From: Microbispora sp. H11081
GTDB taxonomy: Bacteria > Actinomycetota > Actinomycetes > Streptosporangiales > Streptosporangiaceae
Direction of reading: 5' to 3'
DNA length: 64,000 bases
Assembly (NCBI RefSeq): GCF_012999535.1
Contig: NZ_JABBWV010000003.1
Location: 62,001-126,000, forward strand
The position numbers and the translations under genes are program-made. Of this stretch, positions 48,992 to 58,364 are shown in pieces. The notes beneath the pieces were generated by a model. That model was not told where the DNA came from. It saw nothing but the letters and a program-made list of their open reading frames with translations, and ran no database searches. Numbering within the stretch: the first letter of the stretch is position 1; each line of letters begins with the position of its first letter.

Positions 48992-50962
48992 GTGCGCAAC
49001 ACCGGAGCGCCCGTCGACCCGCCCACCGATCCGTCCGGGGCGGGGCCCGCTCCTCCGCGCAAACATCCGGTGCGCCGCGTCGCCTCGCTGCCCCGAGGGG
49101 TCTCCGCCCTTCCCCGGGGCGTGTCGGCCGACATCTTCGCGGAACCCGCCGTGCCTGCCGGGGCCAGGCCGTCCGGCGGCGAAAAGATCCCGCCGCCGGC
49201 TCCGCCGGCTCCGCCGGTCGAGCCGTGGCGGGTGCCGGATCGCCCGGTGCGGGAGGAACCCGCCCTCCCGCCGCAGGACCTCGACGACCTGCAGGACCCA
49301 GATCACCGGGGCCGTACGCTCCGCGCCGCGCTGATCGGCCTGGCCGTGCTGCTCCTGCTGCTCTATCTCGTGCCCGCCGTCGCCATGGCGGGGAAGATCC
49401 TGCCCGGCACCATGGTGCTCGGCGTCGACATCGGCGGGCAGAGCACGACCGAGGCCGTCGCCACGCTGCGCGAGCGGTTGTACGCCCAGACCAGGACGCC
49501 GTTGATCGTGCGGCAGGGCACCCGGCGCCTGACCGTCGACCCGGCGCAGGCCGGTCTCACGCTCGACGCCGAGGCCACCGTACGCGCCGCGCAGTCGGGC
49601 TTCCCGAGCCCGCCGGAGGTGTGGAGCGCGCTGACCGGCAGCCGTGAGGTGCGGCCCGTCGTGTCGGTGGACCGGCGCAAACTCGACGAGATCGTGGCCA
49701 GGACCATCGCCGCGCCGCTGGAGGAACCGACGCGCGAGGGTGACGTCTCTTTCGACGGGGTCACCCCGGTCCCCGTCTATCCGCGACCCGGCAGGATCGT
49801 CGACAGGAAGGCGACGGCCGACCAGATCGTGAGGGGCTACCTCGACCCGGAGGTCGTGGTGGTGGTGCCCACGACGCGGGATCTCCCGCACATCACCCGT
49901 GCCGAGGTGCGGCGCGTCCTGCGCTGGGCGGACCGGGCGGTTGCCGCGCCGCTGACCCTGACCAACGGCGCCACCTCGGTCAGCCTGCCGCCGCAGACGC
50001 TGGCACGGCACCTGACGTTCGCGCCGGAAGGGGCGGTCCTGCGGCCGCGGTTCGACGCCGAGGCGGCGATCGCCGGTGTCGAGCCCGCGCTGCTCGGCAC
50101 CGCCCGGGTGGCCCGCGACGCCGCCTTCGCGATCGAGGACGGCCGGCCGGTCCTGGTGCCCGGCGAGCCCGGCGACCGGGTGGACACCGGCCGCCTCGCC
50201 GCCGACGTGCTGACCGCCCTCGACCGGGGCACACGTACGGTGGCCGTGCCGATCGTGAACGGTCCGCCGAGGTTCACCGACGACGCCGCGCGGCGGATGG
50301 GGATCCGCGAGAAGGTCGGCGGCTTCACCACCTCCTTCGCCTGCTGCGCCGGGAGCGCGGGCAACATCCGCGCCGCCGCGGCGCTCCTGGACGGCCGCCT
50401 GGTGGAGCCGGGGGAGACGTTCTCGTTCAACCAGGTCGTCGGCCCGCGCACCGCCGCCGCGGGGTTCGGCGGCGTCGGCCCCACGCTGATCCCCGGCGAG
50501 ACCGGCACGGACGCGCCGGGCATGGACCAGGTCGCGACCACCATGCTGAACGCGGTGGTCCGCGCCGGGCTGCGGGTCACCGACCACACCCCGCCCGAGG
50601 CGCACGCCTCCCACCTGCCGGTCGGCACCGAGGCCGCGCTGTCCTTCCCCCACCCCGACCTGCGCTGGAAGAACGACTCGCCGTACGGCGTGCTCGTGAA
50701 GGCGTCCGCGGCCGGCGACTCGCTGACCGTGACGCTGTGGAGCACCCGGCGGTACGACGTGGACCTGCAGAAGCCGGTCGTCACCCAGCGGGTGTCGCTG
50801 CCCCCGGTGATCCGTCAGGGGCCCGGCTGCGTGCCGGAGCGGGGGCGGCCCGGCTTCACCGCCACGGTGACGCGGGTGCTGCGGCGGGACGGCGAGGTGG
50901 TCTCCCGGCAGACCTTCCGCGCCTCCTACCGGGCCAGGGCCGGGGTCGTCTGCACAAGCTGA
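48992..50962 (+). CDS. VanW family protein with peptidoglycan-binding domains
   Basis: This 656-residue protein has a Pro-rich cytoplasmic N-terminus (about 110 residues), one membrane helix (ALIGLAVLLLLLYLVPAVAM), then PG_binding_4-like modules (GTMVLGVDIGGQSTTEAV, followed by the LRERL segment) and the VanW domain (EKVGGFTTSFACCAGSAGNI, ETFSFNQVVGPRT and YPxPD-like HPDLRWKNDSPYGVLV). These proteins are anchored in the membrane with the rest outside and are thought to bind or trim cell wall. GGAGGAG precedes the GTG start. It ends directly at the stop codon of the convergent sugar dehydrogenase gene (no bases between). Confidence 0.85.
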   Translation: MRNTGAPVDPPTDPSGAGPAPPRKHPVRRVASLPRGVSALPRGVSADIFAEPAVPAGARPSGGEKIPPPAPPAPPVEPWRVPDRPVREEPALPPQDLDDLQDPDHRGRTLRAALIGLAVLLLLLYLVPAVAMAGKILPGTMVLGVDIGGQSTTEAVATLRERLYAQTRTPLIVRQGTRRLTVDPAQAGLTLDAEATVRAAQSGFPSPPEVWSALTGSREVRPVVSVDRRKLDEIVARTIAAPLEEPTREGDVSFDGVTPVPVYPRPGRIVDRKATADQIVRGYLDPEVVVVVPTTRDLPHITRAEVRRVLRWADRAVAAPLTLTNGATSVSLPPQTLARHLTFAPEGAVLRPRFDAEAAIAGVEPALLGTARVARDAAFAIEDGRPVLVPGEPGDRVDTGRLAADVLTALDRGTRTVAVPIVNGPPRFTDDAARRMGIREKVGGFTTSFACCAGSAGNIRAAAALLDGRLVEPGETFSFNQVVGPRTAAAGFGGVGPTLIPGETGTDAPGMDQVATTMLNAVVRAGLRVTDHTPPEAHASHLPVGTEAALSFPHPDLRWKNDSPYGVLVKASAAGDSLTVTLWSTRRYDVDLQKPVVTQRVSLPPVIRQGPGCVPERGRPGFTATVTRVLRRDGEVVSRQTFRASYRARAGVVCTS

Positions 50963-52060
50963 TCAGGACGAGGGCGGCACCACCAGGATCCGGTCGTCGT
51001 CGTCCTCGGGGGTGCTCCGCCCGTCCCGGTTGCTGGTGGACACCCACAGCGTGCCGTCGGGCGCGGCGGCCACCGCGCGCAGCCTGCCGAACTCGCCGTC
51101 GTACACCGCGGTGGGGCGGCCTGCGCGGCCCGAGGCGTCCACCGGGACCCGCCACAGCCGCTTGCCGCGCAGCGCGGCCGCCCACAGCGCCCCCCGGGCG
51201 TACGCGAGGCCGGACGGCGACGCCTCGGAGGTCGACCAGGTGAGCAGCGGATCGGTGAAGCCGGACCGGCCGCCCACCCCCTCGACCTCCGGCCAGCCGT
51301 AGTCGCCGCCCTTCTCGATGAGGTTGATCTCGTCGTAGGTGTTCTGGCCGAACTCGGTGGCGTACATGTGCCCGCGGTCGTCCCAGGCCAGGCCCTGCAC
51401 GTTGCGGTGCCCGTAGGACCACACCAGGGTGCCGAAGGGGTTGCCGGGGGCCGGCCTGCCGTCCGCCGTCATCCGCAGGATCTTGCCGCTCAGCGAGTCC
51501 TTGTCCCTGGCCCTGCTCGGCTCGCCGATCTCCCCGGTCGAGGCGTACAGGTAGCCGTCGGGGCCGAAGGCGAGGCGGCCCCCGTTGTGGATGACGCCCT
51601 TCGGGATCCCGCTGACGATCACCGTGGGCTCCGAGAGCCCGTCGTCGTAGCGGTAGCGGACGATCCGGTTGTCGTCCTCGGCCGTGTAGTAGACGAAGAC
51701 GAAGCGGTCGGTGGCGTAGTGGGGCGAGACCGCCACGCCCAGCAGGCCGCCCTCGCCGCTCGGCGACACCTCCTCGATGGTCGCGACCTTGTCGACCTCG
51801 CCGTGCGGCGTGACCCGCAGCAGCCGCGCCGACGAGCGCTCGGTCACCAGCGCGTCGCCGCCGGGCAGGAAGGCGATCGCCCAGGGCACCTCCAGGCCGG
51901 TGACCAGCGTGCGCGGCCGGGCCGAGCCGTCACCGGCCGTGGCGGGGCTCGTGGCGGGAACCTGCGGGGGAGTCCCCGCGTCGCCCGGCGCGCACGCCGT
52001 GGCCGCCGTCAGAAGGGCCGCCGCCAGGAGCGTGACGCCCGTGCTGTGCCTGTCCGTCAT
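50963..52060 (-). CDS. PQQ-type sugar/sorbosone dehydrogenase, probable lipoprotein
   Basis: This 365-residue protein has the six-bladed propeller of soluble glucose/sorbosone dehydrogenases. Signatures: LEVPWAIAFLPGGDALVTER, EGGLLGVAVSPHYATDRFVF, NHGGRL-like IHNGGRLAFGPDGYLYASTG and GHRNVQGLAWDDRGHMYATE. The N-terminus is a signal with a cysteine at ATACAPGD (residue about 22), a lipobox, so it is probably lipid-anchored outside the membrane. The ATG at 52060 has AGGAGG nine bases upstream. It may oxidise sugars with PQQ, but many actinobacterial members are untested. Confidence 0.88.
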   Translation of the reverse strand: MTDRHSTGVTLLAAALLTAATACAPGDAGTPPQVPATSPATAGDGSARPRTLVTGLEVPWAIAFLPGGDALVTERSSARLLRVTPHGEVDKVATIEEVSPSGEGGLLGVAVSPHYATDRFVFVYYTAEDDNRIVRYRYDDGLSEPTVIVSGIPKGVIHNGGRLAFGPDGYLYASTGEIGEPSRARDKDSLSGKILRMTADGRPAPGNPFGTLVWSYGHRNVQGLAWDDRGHMYATEFGQNTYDEINLIEKGGDYGWPEVEGVGGRSGFTDPLLTWSTSEASPSGLAYARGALWAAALRGKRLWRVPVDASGRAGRPTAVYDGEFGRLRAVAAAPDGTLWVSTSNRDGRSTPEDDDDRILVVPPSS

Positions 52061-52126
52061 CCGTGATGACCTCCTCATGGCCTCCATACTCGCGGGCGGG
52101 GGCGCCGGTTCCCTAGGTTGTTCCTC

Positions 52127-53047
52127 GTGAAGATCTGGGTCGCCTCACAGGACATCGCCGACGCGCTCTCCGACCTGCCCGCGGGACTGCCTGCCCTCGA
52201 CTGCGCGGTGTACGACGGAAGGACGCCGCCGCCGGGCCCGCCGGAGGAGGTGGAGATCTGGGTGCCCCCACTGCTCCCGATGCCGGACATCCCCGTGGTG
52301 CTGCCCCGCATGACCGGTCTCCGGCTGCTGCAGACCGTGACGGCGGGGGTCGAGCCCTACCTGCCGTACGTGCCGCCGAAGGCGGTCCTGTGCAACGCCC
52401 GAGGCGTCCACGACGCGGGAACGGCCGAGTGGGTCGTGGGCGCGATGCTCGCCGTGCTGAGGGAGTTCCCCGGCTTCGCGGCCGCGCAGGCCAGAGGCGA
52501 GTGGACCTACCACCACACCGGCGTCCTCGCCGACTCCACCGTGCTGATCGTCGGCTACGGCTCGATCGGCGAGGCGCTCGAACGCCGTCTCACCGGATTC
52601 GAGGTGGACATCGTGCGGGTGGCGCGCACGGCCCGGGACGGCGTCCACGGACAGGACGAACTGCCGGCGCTGCTGCCGGCCGCCGACGTGGTCGTGCTGC
52701 TGGTGCCCGCCACGGCCGGGACCACCGGTCTGGTGGACGCCCGGTTCCTCGCCGCGATGAAGGACGGCGCGCTGCTGGTGAACGCCGCTCGCGGGTCGGT
52801 CGTGGACACCGACGCGCTGCTGACCGAGTTGCGGTCGGGCAGGCTGCGGGCGGCGCTCGACGTGACGCCCGTGGAACCGCTGCCGCCCGGCCACCCGCTC
52901 TGGACGGCCCCTGGGATCTTCATCACACCGCACGTCGCCGGCAGCACGCCGGCGTCCCTGCGGCGTACGAGGAAGCTGGTGCGGGAACAGGTCATCCGGC
53001 ATCTGACGGGCCGCCCGCTCGCTAACATGATCACCGGGCACTACTGA
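52127..53047 (+). CDS. D-isomer-specific 2-hydroxyacid dehydrogenase
   Basis: This 306-residue NAD-dependent dehydrogenase has the nucleotide-binding GYGSIGEALERRL (near residue 143), Arg in VNAARGSVVDTDAL, and the catalytic His in FITPHVAGSTP, all in the usual order, with an acidic residue in the TPVEPLPPGHPLW segment. Substrate may be a glyoxylate- or phosphoglycerate-like acid. Start GTG at 52127: TAGGTT lies seven bases upstream and no ribosome site is present, so the mRNA appears leaderless; TTG at 52118 is an alternative. Confidence 0.88.
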   Translation: MKIWVASQDIADALSDLPAGLPALDCAVYDGRTPPPGPPEEVEIWVPPLLPMPDIPVVLPRMTGLRLLQTVTAGVEPYLPYVPPKAVLCNARGVHDAGTAEWVVGAMLAVLREFPGFAAAQARGEWTYHHTGVLADSTVLIVGYGSIGEALERRLTGFEVDIVRVARTARDGVHGQDELPALLPAADVVVLLVPATAGTTGLVDARFLAAMKDGALLVNAARGSVVDTDALLTELRSGRLRAALDVTPVEPLPPGHPLWTAPGIFITPHVAGSTPASLRRTRKLVREQVIRHLTGRPLANMITGHY

Positions 53048-53094
53048 CCGCTCCGTTAAGGATTCCGGAACGTGGCTGCCTCGTGACCTGGGGT

Positions 53095-53119
53095 GCGTAC
53101 GCTGAAGCTCAGCGTACGC
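53095..53119 (+). terminator. hairpin after the 2-hydroxyacid dehydrogenase gene
   Basis: GCGTACGCTGA and TCAGCGTACGC form a perfect 11-bp stem with a 3-base loop, 47 bases after the stop codon. No U-run follows on either strand. Confidence 0.6.
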
Positions 53120-53233
53120 GGCTGGTTATCAGATCGGTGACGACTCGCTCGTTGTCCCCCTCTCGATCAGCGGCTGTGCGCACACTGGCAATGTGACAGG
53201 GAGAGTAAAGCCGAGTCGAGAACGGGAGGGGCA

Positions 53234-55984
53234 GTGACGGCACACCCCACCGGGTCCGGCGACGCTGAGACGACCCCGGCCCCCGCCGAAACCCCCGACG
53301 ACACGACCGCCGGTGGCGAACCGGCGACAGGTGCGGAGGCGACGCGCGTGAACGTCCGGCGTGACCCCCGGGTCCCCATCACCACCGCCGCCGGGCTCGG
53401 CGCGGTGGCGGTCGCCGTGGCCCTGGTCGCGGGTGGCGCCGCGCCGGTCATGACCGCGATCGCGGGAGTCGTCGCCGGCCTGCTCGCGGCCACCTCGCTG
53501 ATCACGGCCGCCTCCCGCGTCGTCCCCGCCCACAGGCGCCAGCCCGGCGCCTGGCGCTGGATGGCCGCCGGGTCCCTGACCTGGCTGCTCGGCGTCGGCC
53601 TGCGGCCCGTGGCGGACGGCACGCCGTTCGTGCTGACGTTCGCCGACCTGCTCATGCTCGCCGGATCCGTGCTGCTCGCGATCGGTTGCGGTCTGTCGGT
53701 GAAACCACCCGCGTTCACGCGCGGGGTCATACGCCAGGCGGCCGACGCCTACCTCGCCGCGGCGTCGGTCTTCGCCGTGGCCTGGGTCGCCGTGCTCGGC
53801 CCGGCGTTCAGGAAGGCCGAGGACACCGGCGCGTTCTTCGTCGCGCTGGCGCTGCCCGTCGTATGCCTGCTCGCGACCTGCGCGGTCACACCGGCCGTGG
53901 CGGCGTCGCGGTCGAGCAACCGCCTGGTCGGGCTCACCGGCGTCGGGGTGCTCGCCGCGATAACGGTCGCGGAACTGGCGACGGCACTCGCCCGTCTCGA
54001 CGGGGACACCCCGCCGCTCGCCGCCGGTCTCGTCGTCCCGGCCGCGCTGCTCGTTCTCGCGGTCACCCCGTGGGCGCAGGAGGTGCGGCCGGTCAGGCCG
54101 CTGCCCGCCGCGCTGACGGCCGCGACCCCGATGCTGCTCGTCGCCGCGGCCACGGTGACCGCCACCCTGTACGTGATCGGCAACAGCCGCGACGCCGCCC
54201 TGGCGGTCGTGGCCGCCTCGGTCGTCCTCGTCCTGCTCGGCCGGCTGTTCGTGCTCCTGGTCGAGACCGCGGGCATGCGCCGCCTCGTCGACGTGGGCGA
54301 GCAGCAACTGCGCAGGCTCGCCGAGAACACCGGCGACGTCGTGCTCGTGTGCGACCCCGGCGGGGTCGTGCAGGAGGTGGGCCCCGGCCTCGAGACGACG
54401 TACGGCTACTGCCCCGACGACCTCGTCAGCCGGCCGATCTCCGACTACATCCACCCCGAGGACGTGCCGGCCGTACAGGCCCTGCTCGACCGCATGACGG
54501 CCGAGGACGACGGGCTGGAACGGGAGGGCGGCACCCGCATCTCCTGCCGGTTCCGCGCCTCCGACGGCACCTGGCGGCCCACCGAGTCCGTCGCGGCCCG
54601 GCACGTACGCGAGGACGACCTCGTCCTGGTCACCATCCGCGACCTCAGCGACCAGGTGGCCCTGCGCAACCAGGTCACCCACCTGACCTTCCACGACGGG
54701 GTCACCGGGCTGCCCAACCGGGCCTACTTCGAGGAACGCGCCCGCGAAGTGCTCACCCGGCGGGGAGCGGGCGGGACCGCGGTCGTCTTCCTGGACCTCG
54801 ACGGTTTCACCTCCGTCAACGACTCCGTGGGCCACGCCAGCGGCGACTACCTGCTCGGTCAGGCGGCCCGCCGCCTGCGCTCCGCCGTACGGGCCGACGA
54901 CACCCTCGCCCGGTGGGGCGGGGACGAGTTCGCGGTGCTGCTGGAGGGCGGCGCGGCCGGCGGCACCGACGCGCAGACCGCCATCGACCTGGCCGAGCGG
55001 CTGGTCCGCGCGGTCTCCAACGAGCCGTTCCGGGTGGCGGACCGGGACGTCGCGCTGACGGCGAGCGTCGGCGTGGCGTTCGCCGAGGAGGATCTGCCCC
55101 CCGGAGACCTGCTGCGCAACGCCGACGTGGCGATGTCGCGGGCCAAGGAACTCGGCGGGCGCAGGGTGGAGGTGTTCGCCACCCACATGCACGCCGACGT
55201 CCTGCGCCGCCTGGAGATCGCCTCCGACCTGCAGCGGGCGCTGCTGGAGCACCAGTTCGCGATCGAGTACCAGCCCGTGGTCGACCTGGCGACCTCGGAG
55301 GTGACCGCCGTGGAGGCGCTGGTGCGCTGGTGGCGCGGTGGCACGTTCGTGCCGCCCGAGCAGTTCCTCGGGGCCGCGGAGGACACCGGGATCATCGTGC
55401 CGCTCAGCGAGTGGATCCTGCGCGAGGCGTGCCGCGAGGTGGCCGCCTGGCGCGCGTCGTCCTGGGACATCGGGCTGGCGCTGAACCTGTCCGCGCGGCA
55501 GATCATGGCGCCGCGTTTCGTGGAGACCGTGGCCGAGGCACTGAGCGAGAGCGGGCTGCCCGCCAGCAAGCTGACTCTCGAGGTCATCGAGGAGATGCTG
55601 GTCGAGGACGCAGGCGACATGATCAGCAGGCTGTCGGAGCTGAGGGCCCTCGGCGTACGGTTGGCCATCGACGACTTCGGCACCGGGTACGCGTCGCTGG
55701 CGTTCCTGCGGCAGTTGCCGGTCGACATGATCAAGATCGACCCGTCGTTCGTCTCCGGGCTCGGCCGCGACGACACGCTGACTCTGCTGACGAAGACGAT
55801 CGTGCAACTCGGCAACGACCTCGGCCTGATCGTCGTCGCGGAGGGAATCGAGCGTCCCGAGCAACTCGACCTGCTGCGCAAGATGGGCTGCACCCGTGGC
55901 CAGGGCTACCTGGTGGCCCGCCCCATGGCAGCCCGCGGCGTCGACTCCCTGATGCCCACCACCACCCTCCAGAACACCGCCTAA
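53234..55984 (+). CDS. membrane PAS-GGDEF-EAL cyclic-di-GMP protein
   Basis: This 916-residue protein has about nine hydrophobic helices (residues about 45-350), a PAS domain (LAENTGDVVLVCDPGGVVQE, near 360-470), a GGDEF domain with the intact GGDEF at 562-566 (RWGGDEFAVLLEGG) and an EAL domain with EAL at 694-696 (VEALVRWW; later IDDFGTGYASLAF and MIKIDPSFVSGL). It has all motifs for making and degrading c-di-GMP; a PAS sensor may set the balance. Its place directly upstream of ilvB is the same as for a GGDEF-EAL gene in Streptomyces coelicolor (SCO5511), so a conserved role in development is likely. GTG start with GGGAGG upstream. Confidence 0.88.
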   Translation: MTAHPTGSGDAETTPAPAETPDDTTAGGEPATGAEATRVNVRRDPRVPITTAAGLGAVAVAVALVAGGAAPVMTAIAGVVAGLLAATSLITAASRVVPAHRRQPGAWRWMAAGSLTWLLGVGLRPVADGTPFVLTFADLLMLAGSVLLAIGCGLSVKPPAFTRGVIRQAADAYLAAASVFAVAWVAVLGPAFRKAEDTGAFFVALALPVVCLLATCAVTPAVAASRSSNRLVGLTGVGVLAAITVAELATALARLDGDTPPLAAGLVVPAALLVLAVTPWAQEVRPVRPLPAALTAATPMLLVAAATVTATLYVIGNSRDAALAVVAASVVLVLLGRLFVLLVETAGMRRLVDVGEQQLRRLAENTGDVVLVCDPGGVVQEVGPGLETTYGYCPDDLVSRPISDYIHPEDVPAVQALLDRMTAEDDGLEREGGTRISCRFRASDGTWRPTESVAARHVREDDLVLVTIRDLSDQVALRNQVTHLTFHDGVTGLPNRAYFEERAREVLTRRGAGGTAVVFLDLDGFTSVNDSVGHASGDYLLGQAARRLRSAVRADDTLARWGGDEFAVLLEGGAAGGTDAQTAIDLAERLVRAVSNEPFRVADRDVALTASVGVAFAEEDLPPGDLLRNADVAMSRAKELGGRRVEVFATHMHADVLRRLEIASDLQRALLEHQFAIEYQPVVDLATSEVTAVEALVRWWRGGTFVPPEQFLGAAEDTGIIVPLSEWILREACREVAAWRASSWDIGLALNLSARQIMAPRFVETVAEALSESGLPASKLTLEVIEEMLVEDAGDMISRLSELRALGVRLAIDDFGTGYASLAFLRQLPVDMIKIDPSFVSGLGRDDTLTLLTKTIVQLGNDLGLIVVAEGIERPEQLDLLRKMGCTRGQGYLVARPMAARGVDSLMPTTTLQNTA

Positions 55985-56011
55985 CCCCCACCCCCCCACC
56001 CCACCCCCGCC

Positions 56012-56330
56012 GTGATCTTGTAGTTTGTCGCAGGCGCGGCCCCTACCAGGGCGTTCAGCTTTGGTGATCTTGCAGTTGTGTGACGTACACTCACTCTGAC
56101 CTGGGCGTTTCCTGTTCGTGATCATGCAGGTGGGGCAACTCGGGTCAAACGACTCGCAGGCTGCAAGATCAGATGTGGTGTTCGTGCTGGTCGTCGCTGC
56201 TTCTGGGGCGTTCGTTCATGATCATGAAGGTGGATTCCGCAGCTCGTCCCCGTCGCCTGCGACAAACTGCAAGATCACGAAGGGGTCCGCCCAGTTCGCC
56301 GTACCCTCGTGCGACAAACTGCAAGATCAC
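56012..56330. repeat. regularly phased palindromic repeat array upstream of ilvB
   Basis: The 591-bp gap between the GGDEF-EAL gene and ilvB begins with a C-rich tract (55984-56011) and this 319-bp array. The 12-bp motif GTGATC(T/A)TGCAG starts at 56012, 56064 and 56118 in direct orientation; its reverse form ends at 56172, 56225, 56278 and 56330. Steps are 52, 54, 54, 53, 53 and 52 bp, i.e. about five helical turns each. The outermost copies extend to a ~30-bp inverted repeat with the C-rich flank. The same motif and spacing occur at 3371-3489. The orientation flips at the centre. Function unknown; it is not the ilv attenuator, which lies further downstream. Confidence 0.8.
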
Positions 56331-56375
56331 GGCGGGTGGGGTGTCTTGGATGGCGAGACGGGCGTCCCAGATGAT

Positions 56376-56405
56376 TTGACGCGGAGGCGGTCCATCGGAC
56401 ATCGT
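56376..56405 (+). promoter_or_regulatory. candidate ilvB promoter
   Basis: TTGACG (56376-56381) and CATCGT (56400-56405) with an 18-base spacer. Six bases further lies the ATG of the leader peptide (56412), so the leader would be translated leaderless from the first base of the transcript. The -10 box is weak. Confidence 0.45.
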
Positions 56406-56411
56406 GTAGCC

Positions 56412-56459
56412 ATGCATAGCGGTGGGATCCTCGTAGTACTTCGCAGGCGCGCAGCCTGA
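56412..56459 (+). CDS. ilv leader peptide (attenuation)
   Basis: A 15-residue reading frame, [15 protein letters not shown], carries five consecutive Ile-Leu-Val-Val-Leu codons, the end products of the pathway encoded downstream. It has no ribosome site but sits at the transcription start of the candidate promoter. This is a leader peptide of the ribosome-mediated attenuation type known for ilvBNC in other actinobacteria such as Corynebacterium and Streptomyces. Starvation for branched-chain amino acids would stall the ribosome on these codons and favour the antiterminator. It is too short for standard gene finders. Confidence 0.85.
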   Translation: MHSGGILVVLRRRAA

Positions 56460-56515
56460 CGAAGCACTCGGTCCTGCGCGCGCCCCAGCTCCGCATAGCG
56501 GATGGGGCATTTTTT
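56446..56515 (+). promoter_or_regulatory. ilv attenuator: antiterminator and terminator
   Basis: The terminator is a stem of GCCCCA (56482-56487) with TGGGGC (56503-56508), continued by TCCGC/GCGGA around an ATA loop, followed by six T (56510-56515). Upstream, GGCGCGCAG (56446-56454), at the end of the leader peptide frame, can pair with CTGCGCGCGCC (56474-56484), whose last bases overlap the terminator's left arm. The two structures are mutually exclusive in part, as required for attenuation. Confidence 0.8.
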
Positions 56516-56575
56516 ATGCCAGGAGTCACGCCAAGCAGCCCAGCAACAGCAAGCTCAGCCACAAGGAACGAGCCG

Positions 56576-58321
56576 ATGACCGAGAAAATGACAGGTGCCC
56601 AGGCCCTCGTGCGGGCGCTGGAGCAGGTCGGGGTCGACACGGTGTTCGGGATCCCGGGCGGCGCCATCCTCCCCGCCTACGATCCCCTCTACGACTCGAC
56701 CAAGGTCCGGCACGTGCTTGTACGGCACGAGCAGGGCGCCGGCCACGCGGCGGAGGGCTACGCACAGGCGACCGGCAGGGTCGGGGTGTGCATGGCCACC
56801 AGCGGCCCGGGAGCGACCAACCTGGTCACCCCGATCGCCGACGCCTACATGGACTCGGTGCCGATCGTCGCGATCACCGGTCAGGTGGCCTCGCCGCTGA
56901 TCGGGACCGACGCCTTCCAGGAAGCCGACATCTCCGGCATCACGATGCCGATCACGAAGCACAACTTCCTGGTCACCAAGGCCGAGGACATCCCGCGGAT
57001 CATCGCCGAGGCGTTCCACATCGCCGCCACGGGCAGGCCGGGACCGGTCCTCGTGGACATCTCCAAGGACGCGCTGCAGGCCACCACCACCTTCTCCTGG
57101 CCGCCGGTCATGCAGCTGCCCGGCTACCGCCCGGTGACCCGGCCGCATTCCAAGCAGATCCGCGAGGCCGCCCGGCTGATGACCGAGGCGAAGCGGCCGG
57201 TGTTCTACGTCGGCGGCGGCGTCCACAAGGCGGGGGCGTCGGCCGAGCTGATCGAGCTGGCGGAGCTGACGGGCATCCCCGTCGTCACCACGCTCATGGC
57301 GCGGGGCACCTTCCCCGACAGCCACCCGCAGCACATGGGCATGCCCGGCATGCACGGGAGCGTGTCGGCGGTCGGCGCCCTGCAGCGCTCGGACCTGCTG
57401 ATCGCGCTCGGCACCCGGTTCGACGACCGGGTCACCGGGCAGCTGTCCAGCTTCGCGCCCCACGCCAAGGTGATCCACGCCGACATCGACCCGGCGGAGA
57501 TCTCCAAGAACCGGCACGCGGACGTGCCGATCGTGGGTGACTGCCGTGAGGTGATCGGCGACCTCATCACGGCGGTGCGGACCGAGCAGGCCGACGGCCG
57601 CAAGGGCGACTACGCCGACTGGTGGCGGATCCTGAACGGTTACAAGGAGACCTACCCGCTGGGCTACGAGGAGTTCGCCGACGGCTCGCTCGCCCCGCAG
57701 TACGTGATCGAGCGGCTCAGCGCGCTGGTGGGCCCGGACGCGATCTACACCGCGGGCGTGGGCCAGCACCAGATGTGGGCCGCGCAGTTCATCAAGTACG
57801 AGAACCCGGGGACGTTCATCAACTCCGGTGGCGCGGGCACGATGGGCTTCTCGGTTCCGGCCGCCATGGGCGCCCAGATGGGCCGCCCGGACAAGGTCGT
57901 GTGGGCGATCGACGGCGACGGCTGCTTCCAGATGACCAACCAGGAGCTGGCCACCTGCGCCATCGAGGGAGTGCCGATCAAGGTCGCCGTCATCAACAAC
58001 GGCAACCTCGGCATGGTCCGCCAGTGGCAGACGCTGTTCTACGACGAGCGTTACTCCAACACCAACCTGCAGCGCGTGAAGCGGATCCCCGACTTCGTGA
58101 AGCTGGCGGAGGCGTACGGTTGTGTCGGCCTGCGGTGTGAGCGGCCGGAGGACGTGGACGAGACCATCCGCAAGGCCATGGAGATCAACGACGTGCCGGT
58201 CGTGGTGGACTTCGTCGTGCACCAGGACGCCATGGTCTGGCCGATGGTGGCCGCGGGCACCAGCAACGACGAGATCAAGTACGCCCGTGACATGGCGCCG
58301 AACTGGGAGGGCGGAGAATGA
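56576..58321 (+). CDS. ilvB: acetolactate synthase large subunit
   Basis: This 581-residue thiamine-diphosphate enzyme makes acetolactate or acetohydroxybutyrate, the first common step of valine, leucine and isoleucine synthesis. The ThDP-activating Glu52 is in [30 protein letters not shown] supplies the Mg/ThDP site; FAD-type AHB synthase motifs ([12 protein letters not shown]) are present, so it is the anabolic form. The ATG at 56576 has AAGGA upstream; an in-frame ATG at 56516 lies in the T-run of the terminator and is not used. First gene of the ilvBNC operon, under attenuation control. Confidence 0.97.
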   Translation: MTEKMTGAQALVRALEQVGVDTVFGIPGGAILPAYDPLYDSTKVRHVLVRHEQGAGHAAEGYAQATGRVGVCMATSGPGATNLVTPIADAYMDSVPIVAITGQVASPLIGTDAFQEADISGITMPITKHNFLVTKAEDIPRIIAEAFHIAATGRPGPVLVDISKDALQATTTFSWPPVMQLPGYRPVTRPHSKQIREAARLMTEAKRPVFYVGGGVHKAGASAELIELAELTGIPVVTTLMARGTFPDSHPQHMGMPGMHGSVSAVGALQRSDLLIALGTRFDDRVTGQLSSFAPHAKVIHADIDPAEISKNRHADVPIVGDCREVIGDLITAVRTEQADGRKGDYADWWRILNGYKETYPLGYEEFADGSLAPQYVIERLSALVGPDAIYTAGVGQHQMWAAQFIKYENPGTFINSGGAGTMGFSVPAAMGAQMGRPDKVVWAIDGDGCFQMTNQELATCAIEGVPIKVAVINNGNLGMVRQWQTLFYDERYSNTNLQRVKRIPDFVKLAEAYGCVGLRCERPEDVDETIRKAMEINDVPVVVDFVVHQDAMVWPMVAAGTSNDEIKYARDMAPNWEGGE

Positions 58322-58364
58322 GCCCCGCCCGTAGCGCCGACGACCAGCAGAGCGAGGAGAGGGC

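Noticed and set aside
53129..56125. 998-residue open frame opposite the GGDEF-EAL gene
   Set aside because: Antisense shadow with low-complexity composition; the plus strand has clear PAS, GGDEF and EAL domains.
56376..56515. T-box riboswitch upstream of ilvB
   Set aside because: A leader peptide with ILVVL codons and no T-box sequence or specifier loop was found, so peptide-mediated attenuation explains the region better.
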